Shown here one piece after another: positions 27,528 to 37,034 of a stretch of 64,000 nucleotides of DNA. The DNA is taken from NCBI RefSeq assembly GCF_009770985.1, contig NZ_WSRW01000001.1:1-64000 (forward strand). Reading direction: 5' to 3'. The first letter of the stretch is position 1, and each line of letters starts with the position of its first letter. This DNA is from Mucilaginibacter lacusdianchii. GTDB taxonomy: Bacteria; Bacteroidota; Bacteroidia; Sphingobacteriales; Sphingobacteriaceae. A program made the position numbers and the translations under genes. The notes under the pieces are model-generated. The model was not told the DNA's origin. It did no database searches and saw nothing but the letters and a program-made list of their open reading frames with translations.

Positions 27528-28010
27528 ATGAAGAACAAAACTTTTCTTTACACTTCTGCCGAGGATTTAGCACTGCGCATTGAGGAATACTTTAAGTGGA
27601 TTGAAGGAGAATATCATCTGGAACAAGTCGAAGTAAAACAATCTTCCAAATCAACAGCTCCTGAGAAAACAGAGATCAAAGTATGGGATTGCGAACCACA
27701 GCCCCCTACGCTAACCGGCCTGGCCCTATACTTAGGTTTTGCCAGCAGACAAGCCTTTGAAAAGTATGAAAACACCGGCAGATATGCCTCACATTTAAAA
27801 AGAGCCAGACTGCGTATTGAATCGGAATACGAAAAGAAATTGCATTACCAGTCATCAACTGGTGCCATTTTTGCATTAAAAAGCTTAGGATGGACAGATA
27901 AAAGCGAAACTAAAAGCGGAGAAATATTGCCTGCAGACTGGATTCTTAAAATTGAAATTATCGAAAATGGTCCACACCTAGCTGGTGCTGAACAGGAAGT
28001 AAAACTATAA
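27528..28010 (+). CDS. Phage terminase small subunit
   Basis: 160 residues. The N-terminal part (EDLALRIEEYFKWIEGEYH) and central helix-turn-helix (LTGLALYLGFASRQAFEKYE), followed by RLRIESEYEKKLHYQSSTGAIFALK and the LGWTDKSETK tail, are typical of TerS proteins of Bacteroidetes phages. It recognises the packaging site and hands DNA to TerL. First gene of the block, 140 bp before TerL. Confidence 0.85.
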   Translation: MKNKTFLYTSAEDLALRIEEYFKWIEGEYHLEQVEVKQSSKSTAPEKTEIKVWDCEPQPPTLTGLALYLGFASRQAFEKYENTGRYASHLKRARLRIESEYEKKLHYQSSTGAIFALKSLGWTDKSETKSGEILPADWILKIEIIENGPHLAGAEQEVKL

Positions 28011-28149
28011 TACGGCACCAAGCTTTATAACTTCTTTTGGCTTATCTGCATTTTAACTCGATCTTTAATTAAAGCTAGCATCTCCGGATACTGAACATTT
28101 TTCTATTAAAAATCAAACTAAACTACATGACACATCAACCTCCAAACCC

Positions 28150-29352
28150 ATGCAAGCAAGCCGAATTTTCACCTGCAATTACAAAACGAAGGCCCATATA
28201 ACAATTAATCAGGGCGGCACAAGTTCGGGTAAAACCTATGCTATTATGCAGGTGTTGTTTGCACTGGCTTGTGCCGAAGAAAAGCAAATTGTTACTATTG
28301 TTGGTCAGGATATACCCAATCTGAAAGCAGGTGCCGTTCGCGACGCCTTAAATATCTACCAAGCATCGCAACCCTTAAAAGCGATGGTTAAATCTTTCAA
28401 CAAAACCGACCGTTTTTTTGAGCTGGTTAACGGATCGATATTAGAATTTAAGAGTTATGATAATGCGCAGGATGCTAAATCGGGCAAACGCGATATTCTG
28501 TTCATTAACGAAGCCAACGGCATCAAATATGATATTTATACCGAACTGGCACTACGCACCCGCAAACGGATTTATCTGGATTATAACCCTAATACTGCCT
28601 TTTGGGTACATGACCTACTCATCGGTAAACCCGGCGTACAACTCATCATTTCAGACCATCGGCACAATCCGTTTTTGGATCAGCTAACCCGAGATAAGAT
28701 CGAAAGTTTAAAAGATCAAGACGAGGAACAATGGCGGGTATATGCACGCGGCTTAACAGGCAAGGTAACAGGTTTGGTATTAAACAATTGGCTATTGTGC
28801 GAAACTATTCCACCTGGAGCCAAAAGAGTAGCATATGGCCTTGACTTCGGTTTCACCAACGACCAGACGGGATTAATTGAGGTGTACCTGCAAAACGGCG
28901 AACTATGGGTAAATGAATTGCTTTATGAAACCCATTTAACCAATCCGGACATTGCTGCCAGAATGCAAAAAGCAGGTATCAGTAAAAGCGCCGAAATTAT
29001 TGCCGACTGTGCTGAACCTAAATCAATTGAAGAATTACGCAGGTTGGGATGGCATATTACCCCTGCACAAAAAGGCCCAGACAGTATTAAGAATTCGATA
29101 GATATTTTAAAACGCTACAAAATCAATGTGACCCGAGGCAGCACAAACCTTCGGCGGGAACTGGACCGTTATCAGTGGAAAACAGATACCACCGGGCATA
29201 GTTTGAATGAACCGATTGATTCCTGGAATCACCTAATTGATCCCCTACGTTATGTAGCTTTAAACAAACTGCAAATTAATTCTTCAAAACACATACGTTC
29301 TAAGCTTCCCTGGCAAAAGCAGGTTTTGTATACCGATCATTTATTACTTTAA
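28150..29352 (+). CDS. Phage terminase large subunit
   Basis: 400 residues. The ATPase has Walker A GGTSSGKT (22-29) and Walker B DILFINEA with catalytic Glu121. The RNase H-like nuclease has three acidic sites: GLDFGFTND (about 227-235), IIADCAEPKS (about 282-291) and NHLIDPLRY (near 364-372). It is a PBSX/phage terminase-3-like enzyme that cuts and pumps DNA into the head. All catalytic motifs are intact, so packaging could still work. Confidence 0.93.
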   Translation: MQASRIFTCNYKTKAHITINQGGTSSGKTYAIMQVLFALACAEEKQIVTIVGQDIPNLKAGAVRDALNIYQASQPLKAMVKSFNKTDRFFELVNGSILEFKSYDNAQDAKSGKRDILFINEANGIKYDIYTELALRTRKRIYLDYNPNTAFWVHDLLIGKPGVQLIISDHRHNPFLDQLTRDKIESLKDQDEEQWRVYARGLTGKVTGLVLNNWLLCETIPPGAKRVAYGLDFGFTNDQTGLIEVYLQNGELWVNELLYETHLTNPDIAARMQKAGISKSAEIIADCAEPKSIEELRRLGWHITPAQKGPDSIKNSIDILKRYKINVTRGSTNLRRELDRYQWKTDTTGHSLNEPIDSWNHLIDPLRYVALNKLQINSSKHIRSKLPWQKQVLYTDHLLL

Positions 29353-29385
29353 CTTTTTTATTTACCAGCGCCTTTTTATTTTTTT

Positions 29386-30096
29386 ATGATTACCCAAACC
29401 TTTCGCACAACAACGGGCAAGCTCCGCGTTACTATACCTACCCAGCTTAAAGAGCTTACTTTAAAACAACTTATTGGCTTGCAGCAAAAAGCCAATTTGA
29501 CAGATTTAGATGCCATTCACATCTTATCAGGCGTACCCTTAATTGACTTGAAGCAAATTACCGATGTTGGCGAAATACAAAGTTTAAGCAATTCAATTTT
29601 TTCTTTGTCTGAGGAGATTAAGGCTTTATACAACAGTGATACTATACCAAGTGATATACAGTTAAAAATTAAGGAAAAACCGGTAACCGTTAAAGTCGTC
29701 AACAACCTTTCCATCGAACCGGTTGGCGCTTTTATGGTTGCGCGGGATATAATTGCCGACGAGATTAAGTTACACATTGAGCGTTATGGTGAACCAGACT
29801 GGCAAAAAAAATTCAATCCATCATTACAGGCGTGCAGCCAAATTTTAGCGCAGTACCTATATTGCCCCGCTACTAAAAAGTCTTATGATGAATATCAGGC
29901 TTCATTGTTTACTGATGTGATAAACGAGTTACCGGTTGTTGAAGCACTGCCCATTGCCAAGCATTTTTTTTTGCGCTATCCAAACTTATCGAAACCGAAA
30001 ACCAACTTTTGGCATCGCCTGCAACGGCGTTGGAACAACGCGCCGGGATTCAGGAATTTGAGAAGTTTAAATTCATCAACACTATTAATGCTTTAG
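29386..30096 (+). CDS. Phage protein, zero-frame product of a frameshift pair
   Basis: 236 residues in frame 0. Residues 1-195 look like an ordinary folded protein (LTLKQLIGLQQKANLTDLDA ... QACSQILAQYLYCP). After a run of nine T (29964-29972), frame 0 continues as a poor-looking Arg/Trp/Asn-rich tail. The -1 frame is open there and continues as a normal-looking protein to 30230. A -1 shift would give 281 residues. A frameshift pair like this before the tail genes recalls tail assembly chaperones (lambda G/GT). The role is inferred. Confidence 0.65.
   Translation: MITQTFRTTTGKLRVTIPTQLKELTLKQLIGLQQKANLTDLDAIHILSGVPLIDLKQITDVGEIQSLSNSIFSLSEEIKALYNSDTIPSDIQLKIKEKPVTVKVVNNLSIEPVGAFMVARDIIADEIKLHIERYGEPDWQKKFNPSLQACSQILAQYLYCPATKKSYDEYQASLFTDVINELPVVEALPIAKHFFLRYPNLSKPKTNFWHRLQRRWNNAPGFRNLRSLNSSTLLML
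29964..29972 (+). promoter_or_regulatory. Possible -1 frameshift slippery site (T9)
   Basis: Nine T residues read in frame 0 as CAT TTT TTT TTG. This permits a T-TTT-TTT slip by -1 into the frame that is open to 30230. An indel in the homopolymer is the alternative. Confidence 0.5.
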
Positions 30097-30230
30097 CTGG
30101 CGGAGATATAACTAAGTGGGCAGAGGTAATGCAACTGCCTTACAACCGCGTTTTAACCAAACTTTTACTTAATAAGACAGAGGCCACTTTTCAAAAGCGC
30201 TATAGCGAGTTATTGCAGTCCGGCAATTAA
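29970..30230 (+). CDS. Phage protein, -1 frame extension of the upstream gene
   Basis: From the slip point this frame reads FFFALSKLIETENQLL, then SPATALEQRAGIQEFEKF, INTINALAGGDITKWAEVM and LNKTEATFQKRYSELLQSGN, a coherent helical module. An independent start would need the TTG at 30009, which has no clear ribosome site. I therefore favour translation by -1 frameshifting as a C-terminal extension. It overlaps frame 0 for 127 bp. Confidence 0.6.
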   Translation, partial: FALSKLIETENQLLASPATALEQRAGIQEFEKFKFINTINALAGGDITKWAEVMQLPYNRVLTKLLLNKTEATFQKRYSELLQSGN

Positions 30231-30311
30231 GGCGGCTTTTTCCCAAACAGACATGATATCAGCTAAGCAGCCTTACAACTACCTGTGATATCATAACTCA
30301 ACATTTTCCAT

Positions 30312-30767
30312 ATGCCAATACGCAACCATATTCAAGCAGTGGTAAGTTCGCTTACCAATAGTCCATCCTTTGCTCACGGAACAGTTAACGAATTAAATCA
30401 GATAGCCGATGACCTGGAATTTCCTTGTGTTTTTCTTTATCCTCTTCCGGCTATAGAACTGTCAGCTGCCATTAACGGTTCAGTAGATAATACCTTTACG
30501 GTTTACCTTGAATTTTTATTTAAAACAGACTTTGACCAATACACGGCCGATAATGAAATTTATGTAAGTAAAGCTTTAGCCCTGGCCAACGAGTTTATGA
30601 TTAAAGCCGCCCAGTACCGGTCCACCACGTCTGTAAGCAGGTTTTTTAAAATCAAAGCGAGTACGAAAGCGAAATGCCTGCCGGTGTATAATAAGTATGA
30701 TGTCAATACAACAGGGGTAAGCTTGACCGTAGTGTTAGAAACCATGCAATTTGATGAACTGATTTAG
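30312..30767 (+). CDS. Phage protein, candidate tail terminator/completion protein
   Basis: 151 residues, alpha/beta, with an alternating pattern (DDLEFPCVFLYPLPAIELS, FTVYLEFLFKTDFDQYT, GVSLTVVLETMQFDELI) like tail-terminator proteins. The position after the frameshift pair and before large tail proteins supports a tail role. No direct family recognition, so the assignment is mainly by size and context. Confidence 0.5.
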   Translation: MPIRNHIQAVVSSLTNSPSFAHGTVNELNQIADDLEFPCVFLYPLPAIELSAAINGSVDNTFTVYLEFLFKTDFDQYTADNEIYVSKALALANEFMIKAAQYRSTTSVSRFFKIKASTKAKCLPVYNKYDVNTTGVSLTVVLETMQFDELI

Positions 30768-30810
30768 TCTACCTCCGTCTCAAAGTAATAAACATAAATT
30801 CTAAAACGCC

Positions 30811-32976
30811 ATGACTATATTAGCAACAATAGATTACCCTAATCAAACATACCTACCTAGCTCGCACCAAGTAGTACCTAAAATACTTGACAATAATTTA
30901 AACATCGCCCCTATCGGTTGGATTGATGACGACAGTATCCAAGGCATGCAAACTTATTCAGATGTACGTATTGTGCTTACCGACGTTGACGGGAATGCTG
31001 TTAATGGCAACTATGCATCAGTTACTTATCAGGAAGTTATAAACGGCACGACTCAACCGCCAGTAACGGTAAGCATACCTGGTCAGTTTTTTATGATTGC
31101 TTACAATAAGAAGATAAGTGATACCAATCCTGCCACCTACTATTCTTATACTGCACAAATTGTAGGTAAAGTTGTAGAAAATGGAGATAATTATATACCT
31201 CCAGGCGCGTCAGACTTAATTATTCAAAACGTCACTATAGATAAAAAAGAGAGTGCTGCGGGTGCTCATGATGGGCAAATTACAATTAACGCCACCACTA
31301 CTTATGGGCCGCTGCTATACAGCCTCGACGGCAGCTCTTTCCAATCCAAAGCCACATTTACCGGATTGAGCGGCGGCGGGTACACCGCTTATGTAAAAGA
31401 TGCTATTCCCTACAGCCAGCGCGAATCATATTTTAATGTACCAACTATTGAAAGTTTATTGGTTGCAGACTCATCGGCTACTTCAAAAGATGGCAATACA
31501 AGTAGGTGGAGTGCTGCGTTTAATCCGGTTACATTCACTTACCAACGCAAAGATTTTGGCATAGCCAACATGTTTCCAGAAGTCGGTACTAATAAACTGT
31601 GCATAACTGTAAATCAAAATCTGACGGGTTTGAAGGAAAAGGATTTGATTTATGCACAAGCAGGTTTTGTAAATAATCAGTACGCGTATCAAGGCGTCTA
31701 TGAAGTTAAATCAGTAAATCAAAACACAGTAGTACTTAATACAGATTATTCAAATCCTGGTAACGTTATAGGTTATCTCAACGCTGATAAGCTAAGGCCT
31801 TATTATCACATTCAAACAAACTTAAGCTATCAAAACAAGCTAAGCGGCCGTACAGAAACAATAACAGCCAAGCACCGGCCCAACAACAAAGGCATAGTGC
31901 AGGCAGATTTATCTAGCTTTTTACAGAGTTTACTCAGCACACAAGATGACAGCGATTACACGCTGGTTAATTTTCGCGATGACAATCTGAGTGCCAGTTA
32001 TACAATAAGTTATGCTGAAGCTTGGGATGGGCATGAACCCGTTTTTATCAATATCAGTACGCCTTATTATGTAATTTACTCAGCCAAACAGTTAGGGGAA
32101 GCCAATGGCGGCAACTTGCTAGAATATGTCCCTTTTAAGCAAACCGTATCTCCAAGCAAAAGGGCTAAATGGATTACCGATTTTGCAGAACCTGCTTACA
32201 GCGCGGGTTACCCCTTCGACATCGGTTTTATTTATAGCGACGATATTGCGGGATTAAATGTGTATTGTGAAATTACACCGCTAGACATTAACCGGTCGCC
32301 CCTACCAGATGGTGTGTATACTACTTATCTGTTGAATGAAGACAGTTCATTTTTGTTGAACCAAGACAGCAGCCGATTGGTTATTGCCAAACAAACTGTA
32401 TCAAACAAGCCCATCACCCAAGCCCTGGCGCAACATATAGGTCTAAATCGTTTAAATATCAATATGCCGTTTAATGATGAAGTGAGATACTTTAACTTAA
32501 CGCTTAAATATGCCGACGACACTGGCACCCATACCATAACCAAACCTCAAACCGTACGCATAGACGATGCCGTAGACGACCAATCGGTATATTTGCGTTG
32601 GATTGGCCTTACCGGTTCTTGGAACTATTATCGTTTTGTTTACAACCAGGAAATTTCGTTGGATGTGCAAAATGCGGTTATCGTAAAAAACTATGTACAG
32701 GATTGGGCAACACAGCAAGGTATTGAAGACGTAATCAGCAAAAGCGCAGGGCAAAAAATGAAGGTTATGGCCGAAGATCTGAGCGTTTCTGATATTAAAG
32801 GTTTACAATCCATAAAATACTCTCCCAAAGTACAAATGCTGGTTAGTAAAAACCCAGTGCGTTGGCAAACTGTGGTACTCAATACAGCTACTTTTGCCGA
32901 GTATGAAACCCGAAACGGACAGGCGCCTTTTAGCGTTACGTTCAACCTTCCGGCACTTAATATTCAAACGCAGTAA
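30811..32976 (+). CDS. Large phage tail protein with SprB-like repeat
   Basis: 721 residues. Residues about 130-200 match the SprB-like repeat (DGQITINATTTYGPLLYSLDGS, FTGLSGGGYTAYVKDA) found in gliding-motility adhesins of Bacteroidetes. The rest is beta-rich, with fibronectin-like stretches and a region of baseplate-type proteins. It is likely part of the tail tip or receptor-binding structure. It is followed 58 bp later by another tail protein. Confidence 0.65.
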   Translation: MTILATIDYPNQTYLPSSHQVVPKILDNNLNIAPIGWIDDDSIQGMQTYSDVRIVLTDVDGNAVNGNYASVTYQEVINGTTQPPVTVSIPGQFFMIAYNKKISDTNPATYYSYTAQIVGKVVENGDNYIPPGASDLIIQNVTIDKKESAAGAHDGQITINATTTYGPLLYSLDGSSFQSKATFTGLSGGGYTAYVKDAIPYSQRESYFNVPTIESLLVADSSATSKDGNTSRWSAAFNPVTFTYQRKDFGIANMFPEVGTNKLCITVNQNLTGLKEKDLIYAQAGFVNNQYAYQGVYEVKSVNQNTVVLNTDYSNPGNVIGYLNADKLRPYYHIQTNLSYQNKLSGRTETITAKHRPNNKGIVQADLSSFLQSLLSTQDDSDYTLVNFRDDNLSASYTISYAEAWDGHEPVFINISTPYYVIYSAKQLGEANGGNLLEYVPFKQTVSPSKRAKWITDFAEPAYSAGYPFDIGFIYSDDIAGLNVYCEITPLDINRSPLPDGVYTTYLLNEDSSFLLNQDSSRLVIAKQTVSNKPITQALAQHIGLNRLNINMPFNDEVRYFNLTLKYADDTGTHTITKPQTVRIDDAVDDQSVYLRWIGLTGSWNYYRFVYNQEISLDVQNAVIVKNYVQDWATQQGIEDVISKSAGQKMKVMAEDLSVSDIKGLQSIKYSPKVQMLVSKNPVRWQTVVLNTATFAEYETRNGQAPFSVTFNLPALNIQTQ

Positions 32977-33034
32977 TACCTATTCAGCAATAACTGCCGC
33001 TGCCTGACATTGCATTCACCTTCTTAAATATTCC

Positions 33035-35104
33035 ATGAACCAAATACAGCTTTATCTTAACGATACGTTAGTTGACCTGACGGATGATAGTCCGATTGCT
33101 CTCACGTTCCAAATCAATAATCTTGCCGAAGTTAAAAATCAGCAAGGCAATACTAGTAATCAGTTCAAGCTTCCGCTTACACAACGCAACCGCCGTATTT
33201 TGGGATTTCCGGATGATGTAGCATTTACTACCAATTATCCTTACGAACAATACAGGGCTAAGATAGTGCAAGACGGAATGGAAATTGTTCCTTACGGAAT
33301 AGCCGAGCTGAACGCGGTGGAACAGGACACAGCGGCAATAACTGTACTATCTGGCAATGTTGATTTTTTTGATGCCATAGATGGGAAAATGTATGATATG
33401 GGCGATAGCACAACCAAGTGGGGTACTAGCAAACTATGGTCTGCATACGACCACGAATGGAGTTTAAATAACGTTGTGCTTTCCCAAAACAAAACAGAAG
33501 GCTGGATCTGGCCCGTTATTGACTACGGCAACTTAAAGTATGATGAACGGGCGACACCCGAAATTAACGTTAAAAATTTGCGCCCGGGTTTTTTCTTAAA
33601 AACCGCCATCGAAATCATTTGCAAAAACGCCGGTTTTAAACCTACAGGCTCGTTGTTAAAAGACAAGTTATATAACAAACTGATTGTACAATTTGCCAAC
33701 GATAGCTTTGAGCACGGTGCCGATCAGCAAAGCTTGCGGGATTACAACTCAATAAGCATAAGCAATGCCACACAATTTAAAGCCGGACGAAATCTGGGGT
33801 ATGCCGGCACTTTCCCGCTCAACACGGTTAATCCTTATCCGATACATAGTAACCTTGAACCAAATGCACCCTTTAAACCGGGCAGTAATATGTATGTTGC
33901 TTTACAAAATTGCAATGTGTCCATATCATTTATTTATGATGCTTATATAGATAGCAAAGAAAAGCCAAGTAAAGGCGGTGGGATAGAAATCCGTTTAAAA
34001 TCCAGAAATCCTAAGAATGGAGCAATAAACGTACTTACTACTTTAACAACTAGTCTTACTGACAAGGCTATAGATGGGCACCAGCAATATACCGAAGAGC
34101 GTAAAAACCAAAAACTTACATTCGACACAGAGTTGATCAAAGATCAAACATTGTTTATTGAATATAACGTTAACAATAGCAGTAAAACAACTGTATACAT
34201 CAACCCAGGCGCCACTTTATCAGTTACCAGCAAAACTAAAGATATACTATATGGGCAATTGGTACAATGTGAACGCATATTTCCCCACATTAATCAAAAA
34301 GATTTACTAAAAGATACGTTACAACGTTTCGGTATTATTTGTCAAACCAATAATGAAACGCGGGAAGTAAATTTTGCTTCATTCCGTGATATCATCGGCA
34401 ATATCCCCCATTCTCTCGATTGGACCAGTAAATGTTTGAACCAAGGCAAAAGCATTAGTTTCCAGTTAGGTAATTACGCGCAAACAAATTATTTAAAATA
34501 TAAGGAAGATGACGGCGTGACGCCGAAAATCTTCGGGCAGTCACAAATTTTGGTTGAAGATAAAACGCTACCGGCCAGCACCGATTTATTTGAAAGTCAG
34601 TTTGCCCCTACATTAAATAGACCATTTATTCACGGCTCGGTGGCTATCATCAAAAAAGTGGATATTGAGACTGATGAAAACGAATTTAGCATCAGCACCC
34701 AACCACGCCTGTTGGTTGACCAAAAACTGTCTCTGATGGTCGACGGCAAGATGGTAACGTTTGTGGATGACGACGGTAGAAGAACTAATGTGAACGACAC
34801 CTTATCAGTACCTTATTTTTACAAACCCGATGGTGAATATAATTTATGCTGGGGCGACATGCCTGCCACAGGATCAGAGAATATCAAAGGACTGAAAAGC
34901 ATTTACTATAACGAACTGGAACATATCCTTAAACAAACCAAAAAAGTAGTACGCTATTTTTTACTTACGCCACGCGATATTTTGGAACTTGATTTACTTA
35001 TTCCCGTATACCTGCAACAGGATGGCGCATACTATTATATTAACAAAATAGACAGTTGGCGGAAAGGGCAAGCTACTAAAGTGGAGTTGATTAAGTTGGG
35101 ATAG
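33035..35104 (+). CDS. Phage tail/baseplate-type structural protein
   Basis: 689 residues. The N-terminus (QIQLYLNDTLVDLTDDSPI ... QGNTSNQFKLPLTQRNRRIL) has the form of large tail-tip proteins seen in Bacteroidetes prophages. The remainder is beta-rich, with no enzymatic motif. Given its place it probably forms the tail tip or baseplate hub. It is the last tail gene before the AT-rich cargo cassette. Confidence 0.6.
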   Translation: MNQIQLYLNDTLVDLTDDSPIALTFQINNLAEVKNQQGNTSNQFKLPLTQRNRRILGFPDDVAFTTNYPYEQYRAKIVQDGMEIVPYGIAELNAVEQDTAAITVLSGNVDFFDAIDGKMYDMGDSTTKWGTSKLWSAYDHEWSLNNVVLSQNKTEGWIWPVIDYGNLKYDERATPEINVKNLRPGFFLKTAIEIICKNAGFKPTGSLLKDKLYNKLIVQFANDSFEHGADQQSLRDYNSISISNATQFKAGRNLGYAGTFPLNTVNPYPIHSNLEPNAPFKPGSNMYVALQNCNVSISFIYDAYIDSKEKPSKGGGIEIRLKSRNPKNGAINVLTTLTTSLTDKAIDGHQQYTEERKNQKLTFDTELIKDQTLFIEYNVNNSSKTTVYINPGATLSVTSKTKDILYGQLVQCERIFPHINQKDLLKDTLQRFGIICQTNNETREVNFASFRDIIGNIPHSLDWTSKCLNQGKSISFQLGNYAQTNYLKYKEDDGVTPKIFGQSQILVEDKTLPASTDLFESQFAPTLNRPFIHGSVAIIKKVDIETDENEFSISTQPRLLVDQKLSLMVDGKMVTFVDDDGRRTNVNDTLSVPYFYKPDGEYNLCWGDMPATGSENIKGLKSIYYNELEHILKQTKKVVRYFLLTPRDILELDLLIPVYLQQDGAYYYINKIDSWRKGQATKVELIKLG

Positions 35105-35141
35105 TTCTAAACTTTTATTAGATTTTTATTTTTCCACACTA

Positions 35142-35184
35142 TTGTTTTGATATGTCACCATATTTATATTTACCAATATTTTTA
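35142..35184 (+). promoter_or_regulatory. Promoter-like element at the start of the cargo cassette
   Basis: TTG (35142-35144), 20 bp, TATATTTA (35165-35172), then CCAATATTTTTAGCAA. A near-identical 24-base stretch recurs before 37952, so both cassettes seem to carry the same promoter. Confidence 0.5.
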
Positions 35185-35189
35185 GCAAA

Positions 35190-36137
35190 ATGAAATCAAC
35201 CTTCTTTATCACGGCACTATCGTTGTATGCTTCAATTGCCTGTAGTCAGCATAAGCCAAAACTTGAAAATAAGGTCGATCAATCAAGCCCTAGATTTCCT
35301 GTTGCTTTCATAGCAGAAATTAACACGCCTAAATCACACATTAGTATACGCTATCGACCACTAATCCAAACTATTGGGGAAAAATATTTAGTGTTACCAT
35401 TAGAAAACAGCAAAGATGTTTACTGGGGCTTCAATTATGCAGAAAAACTTGATGTGAAGTTATATAATAAGGATATCGCTAGAAAAATACTAACATTGGT
35501 TTCTATAACTCCATCCTCCGTTACTTCTTTAGGTATGGAGGCAAGATTTAAGGATTCTGAAGGAGTTGAATATCTTAAGCAGCTGTCAGATAATATTGCA
35601 CCTGGACTTATTCCTTTATATGAAATTGAGGCAGCTAAATTAGCCTATTTAAATAAAATTATTTGGGCAAAAAAACGACTTTTTAAGGTTCACTCTGGAA
35701 AGTTAGTAAGAAAAATTGGGGTTTATGAACCGGTCAAAGTAGTGAATGTTATAGCATCGGAAGAAAGCTACACCCCTGTTCGTTTGACTTTAAAAACAGT
35801 AAAAGGTGAAACAGGAACTTTTGATGTTGATATCAGCGGCACCAATACTAATAACGCTGGCAGTGATTTGGAGATAGTTCAAAATCGGACGTTCAAAGAA
35901 GTATTTTATACTGATAACCCTAGATTGCAATATCATCTCTCTCCGGCTATGTGGAAAATTATTGAAAAAGGCCAGATTTATCTAGGGATTCCAAGCGCTG
36001 CCGTAAGAGTGTTGAAAGGGGAACCTAATACCATTAATACAACTACCACCTATTATGGAATTCATGAACAATGGGTATACGGCAATAATGAATATTATTA
36101 CTTTGAGAACGGAAAATTGACTGTTGTACAAAATTAA
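35190..36137 (+). CDS. Lipoprotein with C-terminal BamE/SmpA-like domain (cargo gene A)
   Basis: 315 residues. The signal peptide ends SIACSQ, a lipobox, so the protein is lipid-anchored. The C-terminal part (about 250-315) has the BamE/SmpA-like pattern: WKIIEKGQIYLGIPSAAVR, then EQWVYGNNEYYYFENGKL. The middle region (about 30-240) is unrecognised. A decayed second copy of its 3' end lies at 36760-37007. AT-rich compared with the capsid genes. It is not a structural phage protein; more likely a lysogenic conversion or exclusion gene. Confidence 0.65.
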   Translation: MKSTFFITALSLYASIACSQHKPKLENKVDQSSPRFPVAFIAEINTPKSHISIRYRPLIQTIGEKYLVLPLENSKDVYWGFNYAEKLDVKLYNKDIARKILTLVSITPSSVTSLGMEARFKDSEGVEYLKQLSDNIAPGLIPLYEIEAAKLAYLNKIIWAKKRLFKVHSGKLVRKIGVYEPVKVVNVIASEESYTPVRLTLKTVKGETGTFDVDISGTNTNNAGSDLEIVQNRTFKEVFYTDNPRLQYHLSPAMWKIIEKGQIYLGIPSAAVRVLKGEPNTINTTTTYYGIHEQWVYGNNEYYYFENGKLTVVQN

Positions 36138-36165
36138 TTGAATACTTATTTAGCTAAAATAACAA

Positions 36166-36741
36166 ATGCAAACTTTTACTGAACCAAAAGGTAAGCCGCG
36201 AAAAAATAAGAGATGGCTGCTAGCACTGACGTGTATCATTCTACTTTCCGGAATCGTTTATTTCAATTTTCATAGGCTATGGGTTACATATAATTATTTA
36301 TTTAAGATTGAACACTTTAAACCAGGTGATAAGTTATACCTCGTTTACCCTAAGCGTGGTTTCACTTTGATGCGATTAGTAAGACCTCTAACAGAAACTG
36401 ATGTTGACAAAATGCAAGCATCCGACGAAGACAAAGCCCTACTCAAAGCACAAATTGATCCCTATTTGAAGCCTTGTCTTATCCTTACAAATGACTATCT
36501 TACTACTGACGCAAAAAATCATTACGCAGCTACTTTCATATCTCATGATATTATGTACATGATGGATATGGATAAGAAATTAGCTCTGACTAATGCTTTT
36601 ACTATAAAGCCTGCAGAAGGTTCGCTAAACCATGATAGCTATGAACTAGCAAACCCTTATCTTCCAAAAGGATATACCTATGCAAATAACATCTATTATC
36701 TTCCCGCTACTTCCTTTTTGGCTACTCCTCTTAACAAATAA
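36166..36741 (+). CDS. Single-pass membrane protein, cargo family member B1
   Basis: 191 residues. A short basic N-terminus (KGKPRKNKRW), one membrane helix (about 17-38) and a soluble domain with GDKLYLVYP, the RLVRPLTETDVDKM block and the LPKGYTYANNIYYLP end. The same pattern occurs in 37035, 37952 and 38842. It lies 28 bp after the lipoprotein gene. Function unknown; a role at the cell envelope is likely. Confidence 0.6.
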   Translation: MQTFTEPKGKPRKNKRWLLALTCIILLSGIVYFNFHRLWVTYNYLFKIEHFKPGDKLYLVYPKRGFTLMRLVRPLTETDVDKMQASDEDKALLKAQIDPYLKPCLILTNDYLTTDAKNHYAATFISHDIMYMMDMDKKLALTNAFTIKPAEGSLNHDSYELANPYLPKGYTYANNIYYLPATSFLATPLNK

Positions 36742-36759
36742 CACTTCAAAGGCAATTTG

Positions 36760-37007
36760 AGAAACTTTAAGAAAAATTGGCGTTTATGAACTTGGATGTG
36801 TTTTAATGACAATTCGAGATAGCAGTGTCATCTTTCTGTCGCAATATGGAAAATTATCGAAAAAGGCCAGACTATTTAAGAATACCAAGCGCTGCTGTTA
36901 TAGTGTTGAAAGGAAAACCCATTACCATTACCACAACTACTACACATTATGGCGTTAATGAACATTGTTACTTTGAGAACGGAAAATTAACTGTTGTACA
37001 AAACTAA
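36760..37007 (+). pseudogene. Decayed duplicate of the 3' end of the lipoprotein gene
   Basis: AGAAAAATTGG followed by GTTTATGAAC repeats a piece near 35708-35730. Then, from about 36847, a stretch parallels the original 3' end (GGAAAATTATCGAAAAAGGC, IPSAAV, YFENGKLTVVQN). Frameshifts and a deletion of about 24 bases (the EQWVYG region) are present. With 37035 it forms a tandem duplicate of the 35190-36741 unit whose first gene has decayed. Confidence 0.75.
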
Positions 37008-37034
37008 CTGAATACTTATTTAACTGAGATAAAA

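Noticed and set aside
30009..30230. Independent small gene starting with TTG at 30009
   Set aside because: No convincing ribosome site, and the frame is open upstream through the T9 run, so a frameshift extension is more likely.
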